Part shown: positions 29,435-41,780 of the stretch, piece after piece
Layout of the letters: each line of letters opens with the position of its first letter
How positions within the stretch are numbered: the stretch's first letter is position 1
Origin: Pseudomonas sp. MWU16-30317
Lineage (GTDB): Bacteria > Pseudomonadota > Gammaproteobacteria > Pseudomonadales > Pseudomonadaceae
Direction: 5' to 3'
Assembly: GCF_020515695.1 (NCBI RefSeq)
Contig: NZ_JAIWJA010000002.1
Span: forward strand, 1 to 64,000
DNA: 64,000 bases
Made by a program: the position numbers and the translations under genes
The notes under the pieces: generated by a model
Seen by the model: the letters and a program-made list of their open reading frames with translations, nothing else
Told to the model about the DNA's origin: nothing
Database searches by the model: none

Positions 29435-30408
29435 CAAATGACTCCGGCGCGCAGCAAATCGTGCATGTTCAGGGCGCCGACCGGGCGATTGTCGCCGTCG
29501 ATCACGGTCAGGGCGCCTATTTTATGGTCTTCCATGATTTTCAGTGCTTCGGCGGCGAGCATCTCGGGGCGGGCGGTCTTGCCACGGGGGGTCATGACGT
29601 CGTCGATCAGCGCCGTGCGCAGGTCGATCTCGCGGTCCAGGGTGCGGCGCAGATCGCCGTCGGTGAAGATCCCCGCCAGGCGCCCGTCGCTCTCCAGAAC
29701 CACCGTCATGCCCAGGCCTTTGCGAGTCATTTCCATCAGCGCCAGTTTCAGCGAAGTGCCGCGCTGAACCTGAGGCAGGTCGGCGCCGCCATGCATGACG
29801 TTCTCGACCTTTAACAGCAGGCGTCGGCCCAAAGCACCACCAGGATGGGAAAAGGCGAAATCCTCGGCGGTGAAGCCGCGCGCCTCGAGCAGGGCGATGG
29901 ACAGGGCGTCGCCCATCACCAGCGCGGCCGTGGTCGAGGAGGTCGGGGCGAGGTTCAGCGGGCAGGCTTCCTGAGCCACGCGCACATCGAGATTGACCTC
30001 GGCTGTCTTGGCCAGCGTCGACTCGGGGTTGCCGGTCACGCTGATCAGCTTGATGCCCAGGCGTTTGATCAGCGGCAGCAGCGTGACGATCTCGGCGGTA
30101 GTGCCGGAGTTCGACAGGGCCAGGATTATGTCGTCGCGGGTGATCATGCCCATGTCGCCGTGGCTGGCTTCGGCCGGGTGGACGAAAAACGCCGGCGTGC
30201 CGGTGCTGGCCAGGGTGGCTGCGATCTTTTTGCCGACATGCCCGGATTTGCCCATGCCCAGCACCACGACGCGGCCCTTGCTGCCCAGGATCATCTCGCA
30301 GGCGCGCACGAAATCGGCGTCGATATGGGCCAGCAGGCCCTCGACCGCTTCGATTTCATAGCGGATGGTGCGCTGGGCGGATTGGATCAGTTCGTTGGCC
30401 TGAGTCAT
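29434..30408 (-). CDS. kdsD: D-arabinose 5-phosphate isomerase KdsD
   Basis: Converts ribulose-5-phosphate to arabinose-5-phosphate, the first step to Kdo. 324 residues: N-terminal SIS domain (VVVLGMGKSGHVGKKIAATL, HPAEASHGDMG) and two C-terminal CBS domains (near MTRKGLGMTVVLES and VMTPRG..LTVIDGDNRP). The start at 30408 (MTQANELIQSAQ) is the family start. First gene of the kdsD-kdsC-lptC-lptA-lptB run. Confidence 0.96.
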   Translation of the reverse strand: MTQANELIQSAQRTIRYEIEAVEGLLAHIDADFVRACEMILGSKGRVVVLGMGKSGHVGKKIAATLASTGTPAFFVHPAEASHGDMGMITRDDIILALSNSGTTAEIVTLLPLIKRLGIKLISVTGNPESTLAKTAEVNLDVRVAQEACPLNLAPTSSTTAALVMGDALSIALLEARGFTAEDFAFSHPGGALGRRLLLKVENVMHGGADLPQVQRGTSLKLALMEMTRKGLGMTVVLESDGRLAGIFTDGDLRRTLDREIDLRTALIDDVMTPRGKTARPEMLAAEALKIMEDHKIGALTVIDGDNRPVGALNMHDLLRAGVI

Positions 30409-30442
30409 GTCGAAAATCGGAATGCCTGATGAAAAGGCGGCG

Positions 30443-30448
30443 ATTATA
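30443..30448 (-). promoter_or_regulatory. Perfect -10 element for kdsD
   Basis: On the minus strand TATAAT lies 35 nt before the kdsD ATG. The upstream GTGAGG is a poor -35. Part of the divergent kdsD/mlaF control region. Confidence 0.5.
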
Positions 30449-30522
30449 GCGGTAATACGTGAAACCCTCACGTGCGATCATAACTTTCATGCATTTGAAG
30501 AAACTCTGTTGCGTTTCGAGCT

Positions 30523-30551
30523 TTGGCCGTCTGTGTCTGCGGTGATATAGT
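30523..30551 (+). promoter_or_regulatory. Probable sigma-70 promoter for mlaFEDCB
   Basis: TTGGCC (30523-30528) and TATAGT (30546-30551) are separated by exactly 17 nt and lie 87 nt before the mlaF start. Confidence 0.6.
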
Positions 30552-30638
30552 TCGCCGCCTGTTCGGCCATCTCGGTCCTCGTATGGCACTTTTGCGTCCA
30601 TGCGCACGAGCAAGAGGCTGCATCGAAAGGAGTTTCAA

Positions 30639-31448
30639 TTGAGTGCCGATAACGCCTACGCGGTCGAATTGAAGGGCGTGTCCTTCAAGCGAGGATCGCG
30701 CAGCATTTTCAACAACGTCGATATTCGTATTCCCAAGGGCAAGGTAACCGGCATCATGGGGCCGTCCGGTTGCGGCAAGACTACCCTTCTCCGGTTGATG
30801 GGAGCGCAGCTGCGGCCTTCCGCCGGCGAGGTCTGGGTCAATGGCCAGAACCTGCCCAAACTCTCGCGCAGCGACCTGTTCGATGCCCGCAAGCACATGG
30901 GGGTACTGTTTCAGAGTGGCGCGTTGTTTACTGATCTGGATGTCTTCGAAAACGTCGCCTTTCCGCTGCGTGTGCACACCGAGCTGCCCGAAGAGATGAT
31001 CCGCGACATCGTCCTGATGAAACTGCAGGCGGTGGGCTTGCGCGGTGCTGTCGAATTAATGCCTGACGAGCTGTCCGGCGGGATGAAGCGCCGTGTGGCG
31101 CTGGCCCGGGCGATCGCCATGGATCCGCAGATCCTCATGTACGACGAACCTTTCGTAGGGCAGGACCCCATCGCCATGGGCGTCCTGGTGCGTCTCATCC
31201 GTTTGCTCAACGATGCCCTGGGCATTACCAGCGTGGTGGTCTCCCATGACCTGGCCGAGACCGCCAGCATCGCCGACTACATCTATGTGGTCGGTGACGG
31301 TCAGGTGCTGGGGCAGGGGACGCCGGCAGAGCTCATGGGCTCCGATAACCCGCGCATTCGCCAATTCATGAAAGGGGACCCCGACGGTCCCGTGCCCTTC
31401 CACTTTCCTGCGCCGGCTCTCGACGCTGATTTCCTGGGGAAGCGCTGA
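30639..31448 (+). CDS. mlaF: Phospholipid transport ATP-binding protein MlaF
   Basis: ATPase of the MlaFEDB complex that moves phospholipid between the outer-membrane partner MlaC and the inner membrane, keeping outer-leaflet lipid asymmetry; called Ttg2A in some pseudomonads. 269 residues with Walker [10 protein letters not shown], signature [14 protein letters not shown] and Walker [14 protein letters not shown]. The start is TTG at 30639, 6 nt after AAAGGAG; an ATG 13 codons upstream has no such site. Overlaps mlaE by one base. Confidence 0.95.
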   Translation: MSADNAYAVELKGVSFKRGSRSIFNNVDIRIPKGKVTGIMGPSGCGKTTLLRLMGAQLRPSAGEVWVNGQNLPKLSRSDLFDARKHMGVLFQSGALFTDLDVFENVAFPLRVHTELPEEMIRDIVLMKLQAVGLRGAVELMPDELSGGMKRRVALARAIAMDPQILMYDEPFVGQDPIAMGVLVRLIRLLNDALGITSVVVSHDLAETASIADYIYVVGDGQVLGQGTPAELMGSDNPRIRQFMKGDPDGPVPFHFPAPALDADFLGKR

Positions 31449-32245
31449 TGCGTCGCAAGACATTGACCGACCGCGTGGCCTTGTTCGGCCATTCCGCCAT
31501 CGAGGCTGTGGCCATTCTTGGGCGTTCGACGCTCTTTCTGCTTCATGCTCTGTTCGGCCGCAGCACCAGTGGCGGCGGTTTTCAACTGCTGGTCAAGCAG
31601 CTGTATTCAGTCGGTGTGATGTCCTTGGCCATCGTCGTGGTGTCCGGGATGTTCATCGGCATGGTGCTGGCGCTGCAAGGTTTCAGCATCCTGAGCAAGT
31701 ACGGGTCCGCGCAAGCCACGGGGCAGATGGTTGCCCTGACCCTGCTGCGCGAGCTGGGGCCGGTGGTCACGGCGCTGTTGTTCGCTGGCCGGGCCGGCTC
31801 GGCGTTGACCGCCGAGATCGGCAACATGAAGTCGACCGAGCAGCTCTCGAGCCTTGAGATGATCGGCGTCGACCCGCTCAAGCACATTGCCGCGCCGCGC
31901 CTCTGGGCCGGTTTTGTCTCGTTGCCGGTGCTGGCGCTGATCTTCAGCGTGGTCGGTATCTGGGGTGGCTCGTGGGTCGCGATCGAATGGCTGGGTGTGT
32001 ATTCCGGCTCGTTCTGGGCCAACATGCAAAACAGCGTGACCTTCAATACCGATGTTCTCAACGGCGTGATCAAAAGCGTTGTTTTCGCCTTTGTAGTGAC
32101 CTGGATCGCCGTGTTCCAGGGGTATGACTGCGAGCCCACTTCCGAGGGGATCAGCCGTGCCACGACCAAGACCGTTGTCTACGCCTCGTTGGCCGTGCTC
32201 GGCCTGGATTTCATTCTGACCGCTTTGATGTTTGGAGATTTCTGA
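31448..32245 (+). CDS. mlaE: Phospholipid transport permease MlaE
   Basis: Inner-membrane permease of the Mla system, 265 residues with about five to six membrane helices and the MlaE family region [20 protein letters not shown], which includes the conserved Glu/Gly motif contacting MlaF. Starts within the mlaF stop and ends within the mlaD start (TGATG at both ends), so translation is tightly coupled. Confidence 0.95.
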   Translation: MRRKTLTDRVALFGHSAIEAVAILGRSTLFLLHALFGRSTSGGGFQLLVKQLYSVGVMSLAIVVVSGMFIGMVLALQGFSILSKYGSAQATGQMVALTLLRELGPVVTALLFAGRAGSALTAEIGNMKSTEQLSSLEMIGVDPLKHIAAPRLWAGFVSLPVLALIFSVVGIWGGSWVAIEWLGVYSGSFWANMQNSVTFNTDVLNGVIKSVVFAFVVTWIAVFQGYDCEPTSEGISRATTKTVVYASLAVLGLDFILTALMFGDF

Positions 32246-32721
32246 TGCAAAACCGCACCCTGGAAGTCGGTGTCGGCCTGTTTTTACTGGCCGGGATCCT
32301 GGCTCTGCTCTTGTTGGCGTTGCGCGTCAGCGGTCTTGCAGCCACTCCGTCCGCCGACACCTATAAACTTTATGCTTATTTCGACAATATCGCCGGTTTG
32401 ACGGTCAGAGCCAAGGTGAGCATGGCCGGTGTCACCATCGGCAAGGTCACGGCGATCGATCTGGATCGCGATAACTTCACTGGCCGAGTGACCATGCAAA
32501 TTGACAAGAAGGTCGACAACCTGCCGATCGACTCCACCGCATCGATCCTGACGGCTGGCCTGCTGGGCGAGAAATACGTCGGTATCAGTGTGGGGGGCGA
32601 CGACAAGCTGCTCGCCAACGGCGGCACGATCCACGATACCCAGTCCTCGCTGGTACTGGAGGACCTGATCGGCAAATTCTTGCTCAATAGCGTGGGCAAA
32701 GACGCCAAAGACGCCAAATGA
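32245..32721 (+). CDS. mlaD: Phospholipid transport MCE protein MlaD
   Basis: Anchored periplasmic protein with one MCE domain; six copies form a ring with a central hydrophobic pore on top of MlaE. 158 residues: one membrane helix (LFLLAGILALLLLALRVSG, about 12-30) and the MCE core (YFDNIAGLTVRAKVSMAGV through GLLGEKYVGISVGG). Ends in a short basic/acidic KDAKDAK tail. Confidence 0.95.
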   Translation: MQNRTLEVGVGLFLLAGILALLLLALRVSGLAATPSADTYKLYAYFDNIAGLTVRAKVSMAGVTIGKVTAIDLDRDNFTGRVTMQIDKKVDNLPIDSTASILTAGLLGEKYVGISVGGDDKLLANGGTIHDTQSSLVLEDLIGKFLLNSVGKDAKDAK

Positions 32722-32732
32722 GGAGTGGTTCA

Positions 32733-33386
32733 ATGATTTCGACTTTGCGACGCGGCCTGCTGGTCCTGCTGGCGGCCCTGCCGATGTTTGCCAACGCGGC
32801 TCCTAGCGTTTCGGCCCATGACCTGGTGCAGAACACCACGCACGACTTGCTGGGCGATCTGGCCACCAATCGTGCGCAATACAAGTCCAACCCCCAGGCG
32901 TTCTACGATGCGCTCAACCGCATCGTCGGGCCGGTCGTGGATGCCGAAGGGATCTCCAAGAGCGTGATGACGGTCAAGTACTCGCGCAAAGCGACGCCTG
33001 AGCAGATGGCGCGCTTCCAGGAGAACTTCAAGCGCGGCCTGTTCCAGTTCTATGGCAATGCGCTGCTCGATTACAACGATCAAGGCATCACCGTTGCGCC
33101 AGCCAAAGACGAAAGCGGCGACCGCACCAGTGTCGACATGACCGTCAAGGGCACCAACGGTGCGGTCTATCCCGTGTCCTACACCCTCGAGAAAATCAAC
33201 GGCGAGTGGAAAGTGCGCAACGTGGTGCTCAATGGTATCAACGTCGGCAAGCTGTTCCGTGATCAGTTCGCTGATGCCATGCAGCAGAACGGCAACGACC
33301 TGGACAAGACCATCGATGGTTGGGCCGGCGAAGTTGCCAAGGCCAAGCAAACCACCGACAGCGCTGCTCCGGCGCCTGCCCAATGA
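32733..33386 (+). CDS. mlaC: Phospholipid-binding periplasmic protein MlaC
   Basis: Soluble shuttle carrying phospholipid between the outer-membrane MlaA complex and MlaFEDB. 217 residues with a signal peptide (LLVLLAALPMFANA, cleavage near residue 22) and the Ttg2D/MlaC fold (LNRIVGPVVDAEGISKSVM, EWKVRNVVLNGINVGKLF). ATG at 32733 has GAGGAG 7 nt upstream; an in-frame ATG at 32718 overlaps mlaD and is less likely. No mlaA is in the window, as usual in pseudomonads where it is unlinked. Confidence 0.94.
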   Translation: MISTLRRGLLVLLAALPMFANAAPSVSAHDLVQNTTHDLLGDLATNRAQYKSNPQAFYDALNRIVGPVVDAEGISKSVMTVKYSRKATPEQMARFQENFKRGLFQFYGNALLDYNDQGITVAPAKDESGDRTSVDMTVKGTNGAVYPVSYTLEKINGEWKVRNVVLNGINVGKLFRDQFADAMQQNGNDLDKTIDGWAGEVAKAKQTTDSAAPAPAQ

Positions 33387-33685
33387 CCGCCAGTGTCAGC
33401 CTGCAAGACGCCGGCGTGCTGGCGCTCGCCGGTGTGCTCGACTATCGCTCAGGGCCGGCCTTGCGTGAACAGGGCCGCAAGCTGATCGCCAGCAGCAGCG
33501 TGGATCCGTTGATCGTCGACTGCGCAGCGGTCGAGAAGGCCAACAGCGTCGGCGTGTCGCTGCTGTTGGGCTTCACCCGTGACGCCAGGGCGGCCGGCAA
33601 GGACTTGGTCATCCGTGGCTTACCCAGCGACATGGCACAGATTGCCGAAGTATCCGGGATCAGCGCACTGCTGGTCCGTGACTGA
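33383..33685 (+). CDS. mlaB: STAS-domain protein MlaB
   Basis: Small cytoplasmic STAS-domain subunit (100 residues) that stabilises the MlaF ATPase dimer. Typical STAS elements are VLDYRSGPALREQG, LIVDCAAVEKANSVGVSLLLGF and VIRGLPSDMAQIAEVSGI. ATG overlaps the mlaC stop by 4 nt (ATGA). Last gene of mlaFEDCB. Confidence 0.93.
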   Translation: MTASVSLQDAGVLALAGVLDYRSGPALREQGRKLIASSSVDPLIVDCAAVEKANSVGVSLLLGFTRDARAAGKDLVIRGLPSDMAQIAEVSGISALLVRD

Positions 33686-33802
33686 AAGCGCCATCAGCGT
33701 CAATGCCCCTCCGTCAGAGTTCTCGTATCCGGGTTCGCAGGCGCGGGGCTTTTTTTGTATGATGGCCGACCCGCGCGCACAGGGCGCCGATTGAGGTTGA
33801 GC

Positions 33803-35330
<1,528 letters not shown>

Positions 35331-35398
35331 TGCTTCCGGGCGCAGGGATGCGCCCCATGGGGTTATTGCCGAATAAATTATAAGGATCGATGTTTTTC

Positions 35399-36034
35399 AT
35401 GTTGACCATCGCGCTGTCCAAGGGCCGCATCCTCGACGACACTCTGCCGCTGCTGGCTGCAGCGGGCATCGTGCCCACCGAGAATCCGGACAAAAGCCGC
35501 AAACTGATCATTCCGACCACGCAGGATGATGTACGCCTGCTGATCGTGCGTGCCACGGACGTTCCGACCTATGTCGAGCACGGCGCCGCCGACCTCGGTG
35601 TGGCGGGCAAGGATGTGCTCATGGAGTACGGCGGCCAGGGCCTGTACGAGCCGCTGGATCTGCAGATCGCCAAATGCAAGCTGATGACCGCCGGTGCCAT
35701 CGGGGTTCCCGAGCCCAAGGGCCGTCTGCGCGTCGCTACCAAATTCGTCAATGTCGCCAAGCGTTACTACGCCGAGCAGGGCCGTCAGGTCGATATCATC
35801 AAGCTGTATGGCTCGATGGAACTGGCACCCCTGGTAGGTCTGGCCGACAAGATCATCGACGTCGTCGATACTGGCAACACCCTGCGTGCCAATGGCCTGG
35901 AGCCCCAGGAAATGATAGCTGACATCAGCTCCCGGCTGGTCGTCAACAAGGCATCGATGAAGATGCAGCATGCCCGCATCCAGGCCTTGATCGATACCCT
36001 GCGCACTGCGGTCGAGTCGCGACACCGCGGCTGA
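35399..36034 (+). CDS. hisG: ATP phosphoribosyltransferase HisG, short form
   Basis: First enzyme of histidine synthesis. Short form of 211 residues, which lacks the C-terminal regulatory domain and therefore needs HisZ (not in this window) for activity and feedback control. Begins [19 protein letters not shown]; the PRPP-binding stretch is around [18 protein letters not shown]. The ATG at 35390 is only 3 nt from AAGGA and that at 35399 is 12 nt from it; the second fits the family start. Confidence 0.95.
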   Translation: MLTIALSKGRILDDTLPLLAAAGIVPTENPDKSRKLIIPTTQDDVRLLIVRATDVPTYVEHGAADLGVAGKDVLMEYGGQGLYEPLDLQIAKCKLMTAGAIGVPEPKGRLRVATKFVNVAKRYYAEQGRQVDIIKLYGSMELAPLVGLADKIIDVVDTGNTLRANGLEPQEMIADISSRLVVNKASMKMQHARIQALIDTLRTAVESRHRG

Positions 36035-36172
36035 ATCACTTGCACGCCCTCGGTGCGTGCCCATCTATCCGCGTCATAGCCAAAATCTCAGGTGCCCACG
36101 CGGATGGCTTGGTAGTCTAGCGACGCCTGAGTTTTGCCCTTTGTGCCCCCGCCAATTATTGAGGCCCACGTC

Positions 36173-37501
36173 ATGACCCTGACCGCTCCCACTGCAATCC
36201 GTCGACTCAACGCGCTTGACCCGGACTTCGCACGCCATCTGGATCATCTGTTGAGCTGGGAAAGCGTGTCCGACGAGTCGGTCAACCAGCGTGTGCTGGA
36301 CATCATCAAGGCCGTGCGCGAACGTGGCGACGAAGCCGTCGTGGAGTTTACCAAGCGTTTCGACGGCCTGGATGTGGCCTCGATGGCCGACCTGATCCTG
36401 CCGCGCGAGCGTCTGGAGTTGGCGCTGACGCGGATCACCGCGCCTCAGCGCGAAGCTTTGGAAACAGCCGCCGCCCGTGTGCGCAGCTACCACGAAAAGC
36501 AGAAGCAGGACTCCTGGAGCTACACCGAGGCCGACGGCACGGTGCTGGGCCAGAAGGTCACGCCTCTGGATCGTGCCGGCCTGTATGTGCCGGGTGGCAA
36601 GGCCTCGTATCCGTCCTCGGTGCTGATGAACGCCATTCCGGCCAAGGTCGCAGGTGTCGGCGAAGTGGTCATGGTGGTGCCAACGCCCCGTGGTGAAATC
36701 AACGAGCTGGTGCTGGCTGCGGCCTGCATCGCCGGCGTCGACCGGGTATTTACCATCGGTGGCGCACAAGCGGTCGCCGCGCTGGCCTACGGCACCGAAA
36801 GCGTGCCCAAGGTCGACAAGGTGGTCGGGCCGGGCAACATCTATGTGGCGACTGCCAAGCGCCACGTGTTCGGGCAAGTGGGCATCGACATGATCGCCGG
36901 TCCGTCCGAGATCCTCGTGGTCTGCGACGGCGGCACCGATCCGGACTGGATCGCCATGGACCTGTTCTCCCAGGCCGAGCACGACGAAGACGCTCAGGCG
37001 ATTCTGGTCAGCCCGGACGCCGAGTTCCTCGACAAGGTCGCGGCCAGCATCGACAAGCTGCTGCCGACCATGGAGCGCGCTGAAATCATCAAGACTTCGA
37101 TCAACGGCCGCGGCGCGCTGATTCAGGTGCGCGACATGCAGCAGGCCATCGAAGTGGCCAACCGCATCGCGCCGGAGCACCTTGAACTGTCGGTGGCCGA
37201 CCCTGAGGCCTGGCTGCCACAGATCCGTCACGCCGGCGCGATCTTCATGGGCCGTCACACCTCCGAGGCGCTGGGCGACTACTGCGCAGGCCCCAACCAC
37301 GTGCTGCCGACCTCCGGCACCGCGCGGTTTTCGTCACCACTGGGGGTGTATGACTTCCAGAAGCGTTCGTCGATCATCTTCTGTTCCGAAGCCGGAGCTT
37401 CCGAGCTGGGCAAGACCGCCTCGGTGCTGGCTCGCGGCGAGTCCTTGAGCGCCCACGCCCGCAGCGCCGAATACCGCATTCTGGAAGGTAAACAAGCATG
37501 A
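36173..37501 (+). CDS. hisD: Histidinol dehydrogenase HisD
   Basis: Last two oxidation steps from histidinol to histidine; zinc enzyme. 442 residues with the active-site segment [14 protein letters not shown] (Glu/His) and [11 protein letters not shown] and the C-terminal [18 protein letters not shown] 36173 gives [12 protein letters not shown]; a preceding in-frame ATG lies in the spacer. Overlaps hisC by 4 nt. Confidence 0.97.
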   Translation: MTLTAPTAIRRLNALDPDFARHLDHLLSWESVSDESVNQRVLDIIKAVRERGDEAVVEFTKRFDGLDVASMADLILPRERLELALTRITAPQREALETAAARVRSYHEKQKQDSWSYTEADGTVLGQKVTPLDRAGLYVPGGKASYPSSVLMNAIPAKVAGVGEVVMVVPTPRGEINELVLAAACIAGVDRVFTIGGAQAVAALAYGTESVPKVDKVVGPGNIYVATAKRHVFGQVGIDMIAGPSEILVVCDGGTDPDWIAMDLFSQAEHDEDAQAILVSPDAEFLDKVAASIDKLLPTMERAEIIKTSINGRGALIQVRDMQQAIEVANRIAPEHLELSVADPEAWLPQIRHAGAIFMGRHTSEALGDYCAGPNHVLPTSGTARFSSPLGVYDFQKRSSIIFCSEAGASELGKTASVLARGESLSAHARSAEYRILEGKQA

Positions 37502-38541
37502 GCAAGTTCTGGAGTCCTTTCGTCAAGACCCTGGTGCCTTACGTGCCGGGCGAGCAGCCCAAACTCACCAAGCTGGTCAAGCTCAATACCAACGAGAACC
37601 CCTATGGTCCGTCGCCCAAGGCGCTGGAGGCCATGCGTGCCGAGCTGAACGACGACCTGCGCCTGTACCCCGATCCGAATGGCGATCTTCTCAAGCAAGC
37701 GGTGGCCGAGTATTACGGCGTGCAGACTGGGCAAGTATTCGTCGGCAACGGTTCGGATGAAGTGCTGGCGCACATTTTTCATGGTTTGTTCCAGCAGGAT
37801 CTGCCGCTCTTGTTCCCGGATATCAGCTACAGCTTCTACCCAGTGTATTGCGGGCTGTATGGCATCGAGCACGTTCTGGTGCCGCTGGACGAGCAGTTTC
37901 AGATCCGTGCCGCCGATTACGCACGCCCCAACGGCGGGATCATTTTCCCCAACCCCAATGCGCCGACTGGCTGCGTGCTGGCACTGGACGCGGTCGAGCA
38001 GATGCTCAAGGCCAGCCCGGATTCAGTGGTGGTGGTCGATGAAGCGTATATCGACTTCGGCGGCCAGACGGCGATCAGCCTCGTGGATCGCTATCCCAAC
38101 CTGCTGGTGACTCAAACGCTGTCCAAGTCGCGCTCGCTGGCGGGCCTGCGTGTCGGACTGGCGGTGGGTCATCCGGATTTGATCGAGGCGCTGGAACGGG
38201 TCAAGAACAGCTTCAATTCTTACCCGCTGGATCGCATGGCCATCGTTGGCGCCGCCGCGGCGTTCAACGACAAAGCGTATTTTCAGCAGACCTGCAAAGC
38301 GGTAATCGACAGCCGTGAGCATCTGGTGGCCAAGCTGCAACAGCGTGGCTTCGAGGTATTGCCGTCAGCGGCGAACTTCATCTTCACCCGCCACCCGCAG
38401 CAGGACGCCGCAGGGATCGCCGCCAAGGTGCGCGAGAAAGGGGTGATCGTGCGGCACTTCAAGCAAGAGCGAATCGCTCAGTTCCTGCGCATCAGCATCG
38501 GTACGCCGGAACAGAATCAGGCGTTGCTCGACGCCCTCTGA
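37498..38541 (+). CDS. hisC: Histidinol-phosphate aminotransferase HisC
   Basis: PLP enzyme that makes histidinol phosphate. 347 residues. The PLP Lys is in [14 protein letters not shown] (about residue 210), with NPNAPTGC and VVDEAYIDF binding the cofactor. ATG overlaps the hisD stop (ATGA). Ends the hisG-hisD-hisC group; other his genes are elsewhere. Confidence 0.96.
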   Translation: MSKFWSPFVKTLVPYVPGEQPKLTKLVKLNTNENPYGPSPKALEAMRAELNDDLRLYPDPNGDLLKQAVAEYYGVQTGQVFVGNGSDEVLAHIFHGLFQQDLPLLFPDISYSFYPVYCGLYGIEHVLVPLDEQFQIRAADYARPNGGIIFPNPNAPTGCVLALDAVEQMLKASPDSVVVVDEAYIDFGGQTAISLVDRYPNLLVTQTLSKSRSLAGLRVGLAVGHPDLIEALERVKNSFNSYPLDRMAIVGAAAAFNDKAYFQQTCKAVIDSREHLVAKLQQRGFEVLPSAANFIFTRHPQQDAAGIAAKVREKGVIVRHFKQERIAQFLRISIGTPEQNQALLDAL

Positions 38542-38558
38542 TCGATTTACTTCGCACG

Positions 38559-38619
38559 CTCCCACAGGGCCGTCCTGAGTCGTACGCCTGTGGGAGCAAA
38601 GCTTGCTCGCGAAGAGGCC
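38559..38619. repeat. REP hairpin between convergent hisC and algW
   Basis: GCTCCCACAGG (38559-38569) pairs with CCTGTGGGAGC (38587-38597), followed by AAAGCTTGCTCGCGAAGAGGC. It fills most of the 102-bp gap and may act as a two-way terminator. Confidence 0.88.
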
Positions 38620-38643
38620 ATGAGCCTCAACCGCGCTATTGGA

Positions 38644-39807
<1,164 letters not shown>

Positions 39808-39922
39808 TTAACGATTCCCGGGAGATGGCGGTCGGGCGTTTCCACATGGCTTGGGACGCCCCATAATGGCCGCCATTATACGAGGCCTTTAGCGGCTCCG
39901 AACGGCCTTTATGGAGACTTTT

Positions 39923-40681
39923 ATGGCTATTGCCTTGACGACCCTGGTGCAGGAGGCGGATCGCTACCTCGCCAGTGCAAAAATTCAGGATTACTGCCCC
40001 AATGGCTTGCAGGTCGAGGGCCGCTCGCAGGTGCTGCGTATCGTCAGTGGGGTTACAGCTAGCCAAGCGCTGCTGGATGCCGCAGCCGAGGCGGGCGCCG
40101 ACGTTGTATTGGTACACCATGGGTATTTCTGGAAAGGCGAAAACCCCTGCGTGACCGGGATGAAGCAGCGGCGCCTGAAGACCCTGCTGCAGAACGACAT
40201 GAGCCTGCTGGCCTATCACCTGCCGTTGGATGTGCACCCGGAGGTTGGCAACAACGTGCAGTTGGCGCGCCAGCTCGATATCACCGTTGAAGGGCCGCTG
40301 GACCCGAGCAATTCGCGGGTGGTGGGGCTGCTGGGCTCGCTTGACGAACCGATGAGCGCCCGTGATTTCGCCCGCAAGGTGCAGGAAGTGATGGGCCGCG
40401 AGCCGCTGCTGATCGAGGGCAGCGCCATGATCCGCCGGGTAGGCTGGTGCACCGGCGGCGGCCAGGGCTACATCGATCAAGCCATTGCGGCCGGCGTCGA
40501 TCTGTTCATCAGTGGCGAGGCCTCGGAGCAGACTTTCCACAGTGCCCGAGAGAACGACGTGAGTTTCATCGCCGCAGGTCATCACGCCACCGAGCGCTAT
40601 GGCGTGCAGGCGCTAGGGGATTATCTGGCGCGGCGCTTTGCGCTGGAGCACATCTTTATCGATGTTCCCAATCCGATTTGA
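39923..40681 (+). CDS. Nif3-like dinuclear metal center protein (YbgI family)
   Basis: 252-residue member of the Nif3/YbgI family, toroidal hexamers with a dinuclear metal site; suggested to act as a GTP cyclohydrolase-like or metal-chaperone protein, but the role is unsettled. Metal-binding His residues lie in VLVHHGYFW (about 64-65) and AAGHHATERYGVQALG. Start 39923 (MAIALTTLVQEADRYL) has GGAG 6 nt upstream; an ATG four codons earlier contains that GGAG. Divergent from algW; TTATAC near 39875 may be its -10. Confidence 0.9.
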   Translation: MAIALTTLVQEADRYLASAKIQDYCPNGLQVEGRSQVLRIVSGVTASQALLDAAAEAGADVVLVHHGYFWKGENPCVTGMKQRRLKTLLQNDMSLLAYHLPLDVHPEVGNNVQLARQLDITVEGPLDPSNSRVVGLLGSLDEPMSARDFARKVQEVMGREPLLIEGSAMIRRVGWCTGGGQGYIDQAIAAGVDLFISGEASEQTFHSARENDVSFIAAGHHATERYGVQALGDYLARRFALEHIFIDVPNPI

Positions 40682-40730
40682 ATATTGGTTTATGAGCGCA
40701 TAGGTCATCAGCGACACCCTAACCAGCGGG

Positions 40731-40822
40731 TATAACCTTATAACCTTTGCGTCTAGTCGGCTTTTTTCATAGAAACGGCCTCCATGTTAAAGTGCGCGGC
40801 TCGAACACGGCCCGTGGGCCGT
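40731..40822 (+). promoter_or_regulatory. cysD leader with repeat and hairpin
   Basis: The 168-bp spacer before cysD contains a direct repeat TATAACCTTATAACC (40731-40745) in an AT-rich patch and a 7-bp stem ACGGCCC-GT-GGGCCGT (40807-40822). The AT-rich repeat could be a CysB activator site, since CysB controls sulfate activation genes; this is only inference. Confidence 0.35.
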
Positions 40823-40849
40823 CCATAAAGAATGTATCCGTGAGTAACC

Positions 40850-41767
40850 ATGGTCGACAAACTGACGCACCTGAAACAGTTGGAGGCGGAAAGTATCCAC
40901 ATCATTCGTGAAGTGGCCGCCGAATTCGATAACCCGGTGATGCTGTATTCGATCGGCAAGGACTCCGCCGTCATGCTGCATCTGGCGCGCAAGGCGTTCT
41001 TCCCGGGCAAGCTGCCGTTCCCGGTGATGCACGTCGATACCCGGTGGAAATTCAAGGAGATGTACCAGTTCCGCGACCGCATGGTCGAGGAAATGGGCCT
41101 GGACCTGTTGGTGCACATCAATCCTGACGGCGTCGCCCAGGACATCAACCCGTTCACCCACGGTAGCTCCAAGCACACGGACATCATGAAGACCCAGGGC
41201 CTCAAGCAGGCGCTGGACAAGTATGGCTTCGATGCCGCCTTCGGTGGCGCACGCCGCGACGAAGAAAAGTCCCGCGCCAAAGAGCGCGTGTATTCGTTCC
41301 GCGACAGCAAGCACCGCTGGGACCCGAAAAACCAGCGTCCTGAGCTGTGGAACGTCTACAACGGCAAGGTCAACAAGGGCGAATCCATTCGCGTGTTCCC
41401 GTTGTCGAACTGGACCGAGCTGGACATCTGGCAGTACATCTACCTCGAAGGCATCCCGATCGTGCCGCTGTATTTCGCCGCGGAGCGTGAAGTCATCGAG
41501 AAGAACGGCACCCTCATCATGATCGACGACGATCGCATCCTTGAGCACCTCAGCGAGGAAGAAAAGTCCCGTATCGTCAAAAAGAAAGTGCGTTTCCGTA
41601 CGCTTGGCTGCTACCCGTTGACGGGCGCAGTGGAGTCCGAGGCCGAAACCCTCACGGACATCATTCAGGAAATGCTCCTGACGCGAACTTCCGAGCGCCA
41701 GGGCCGGGTCATCGACCACGATGGCGCAGGCTCGATGGAAGACAAGAAACGTCAAGGCTATTTCTAA
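40850..41767 (+). CDS. cysD: Sulfate adenylyltransferase subunit 2
   Basis: Catalytic subunit of ATP sulfurylase, which makes adenosine phosphosulfate. 305 residues. The PP-loop is [11 protein letters not shown] (residues about 36-46), with the family segments [12 protein letters not shown] and [16 protein letters not shown]. 13 nt before cysNC, with which it works as a complex. Confidence 0.97.
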   Translation: MVDKLTHLKQLEAESIHIIREVAAEFDNPVMLYSIGKDSAVMLHLARKAFFPGKLPFPVMHVDTRWKFKEMYQFRDRMVEEMGLDLLVHINPDGVAQDINPFTHGSSKHTDIMKTQGLKQALDKYGFDAAFGGARRDEEKSRAKERVYSFRDSKHRWDPKNQRPELWNVYNGKVNKGESIRVFPLSNWTELDIWQYIYLEGIPIVPLYFAAEREVIEKNGTLIMIDDDRILEHLSEEEKSRIVKKKVRFRTLGCYPLTGAVESEAETLTDIIQEMLLTRTSERQGRVIDHDGAGSMEDKKRQGYF

Positions 41768-41780
41768 GTAGGGTCAGACC

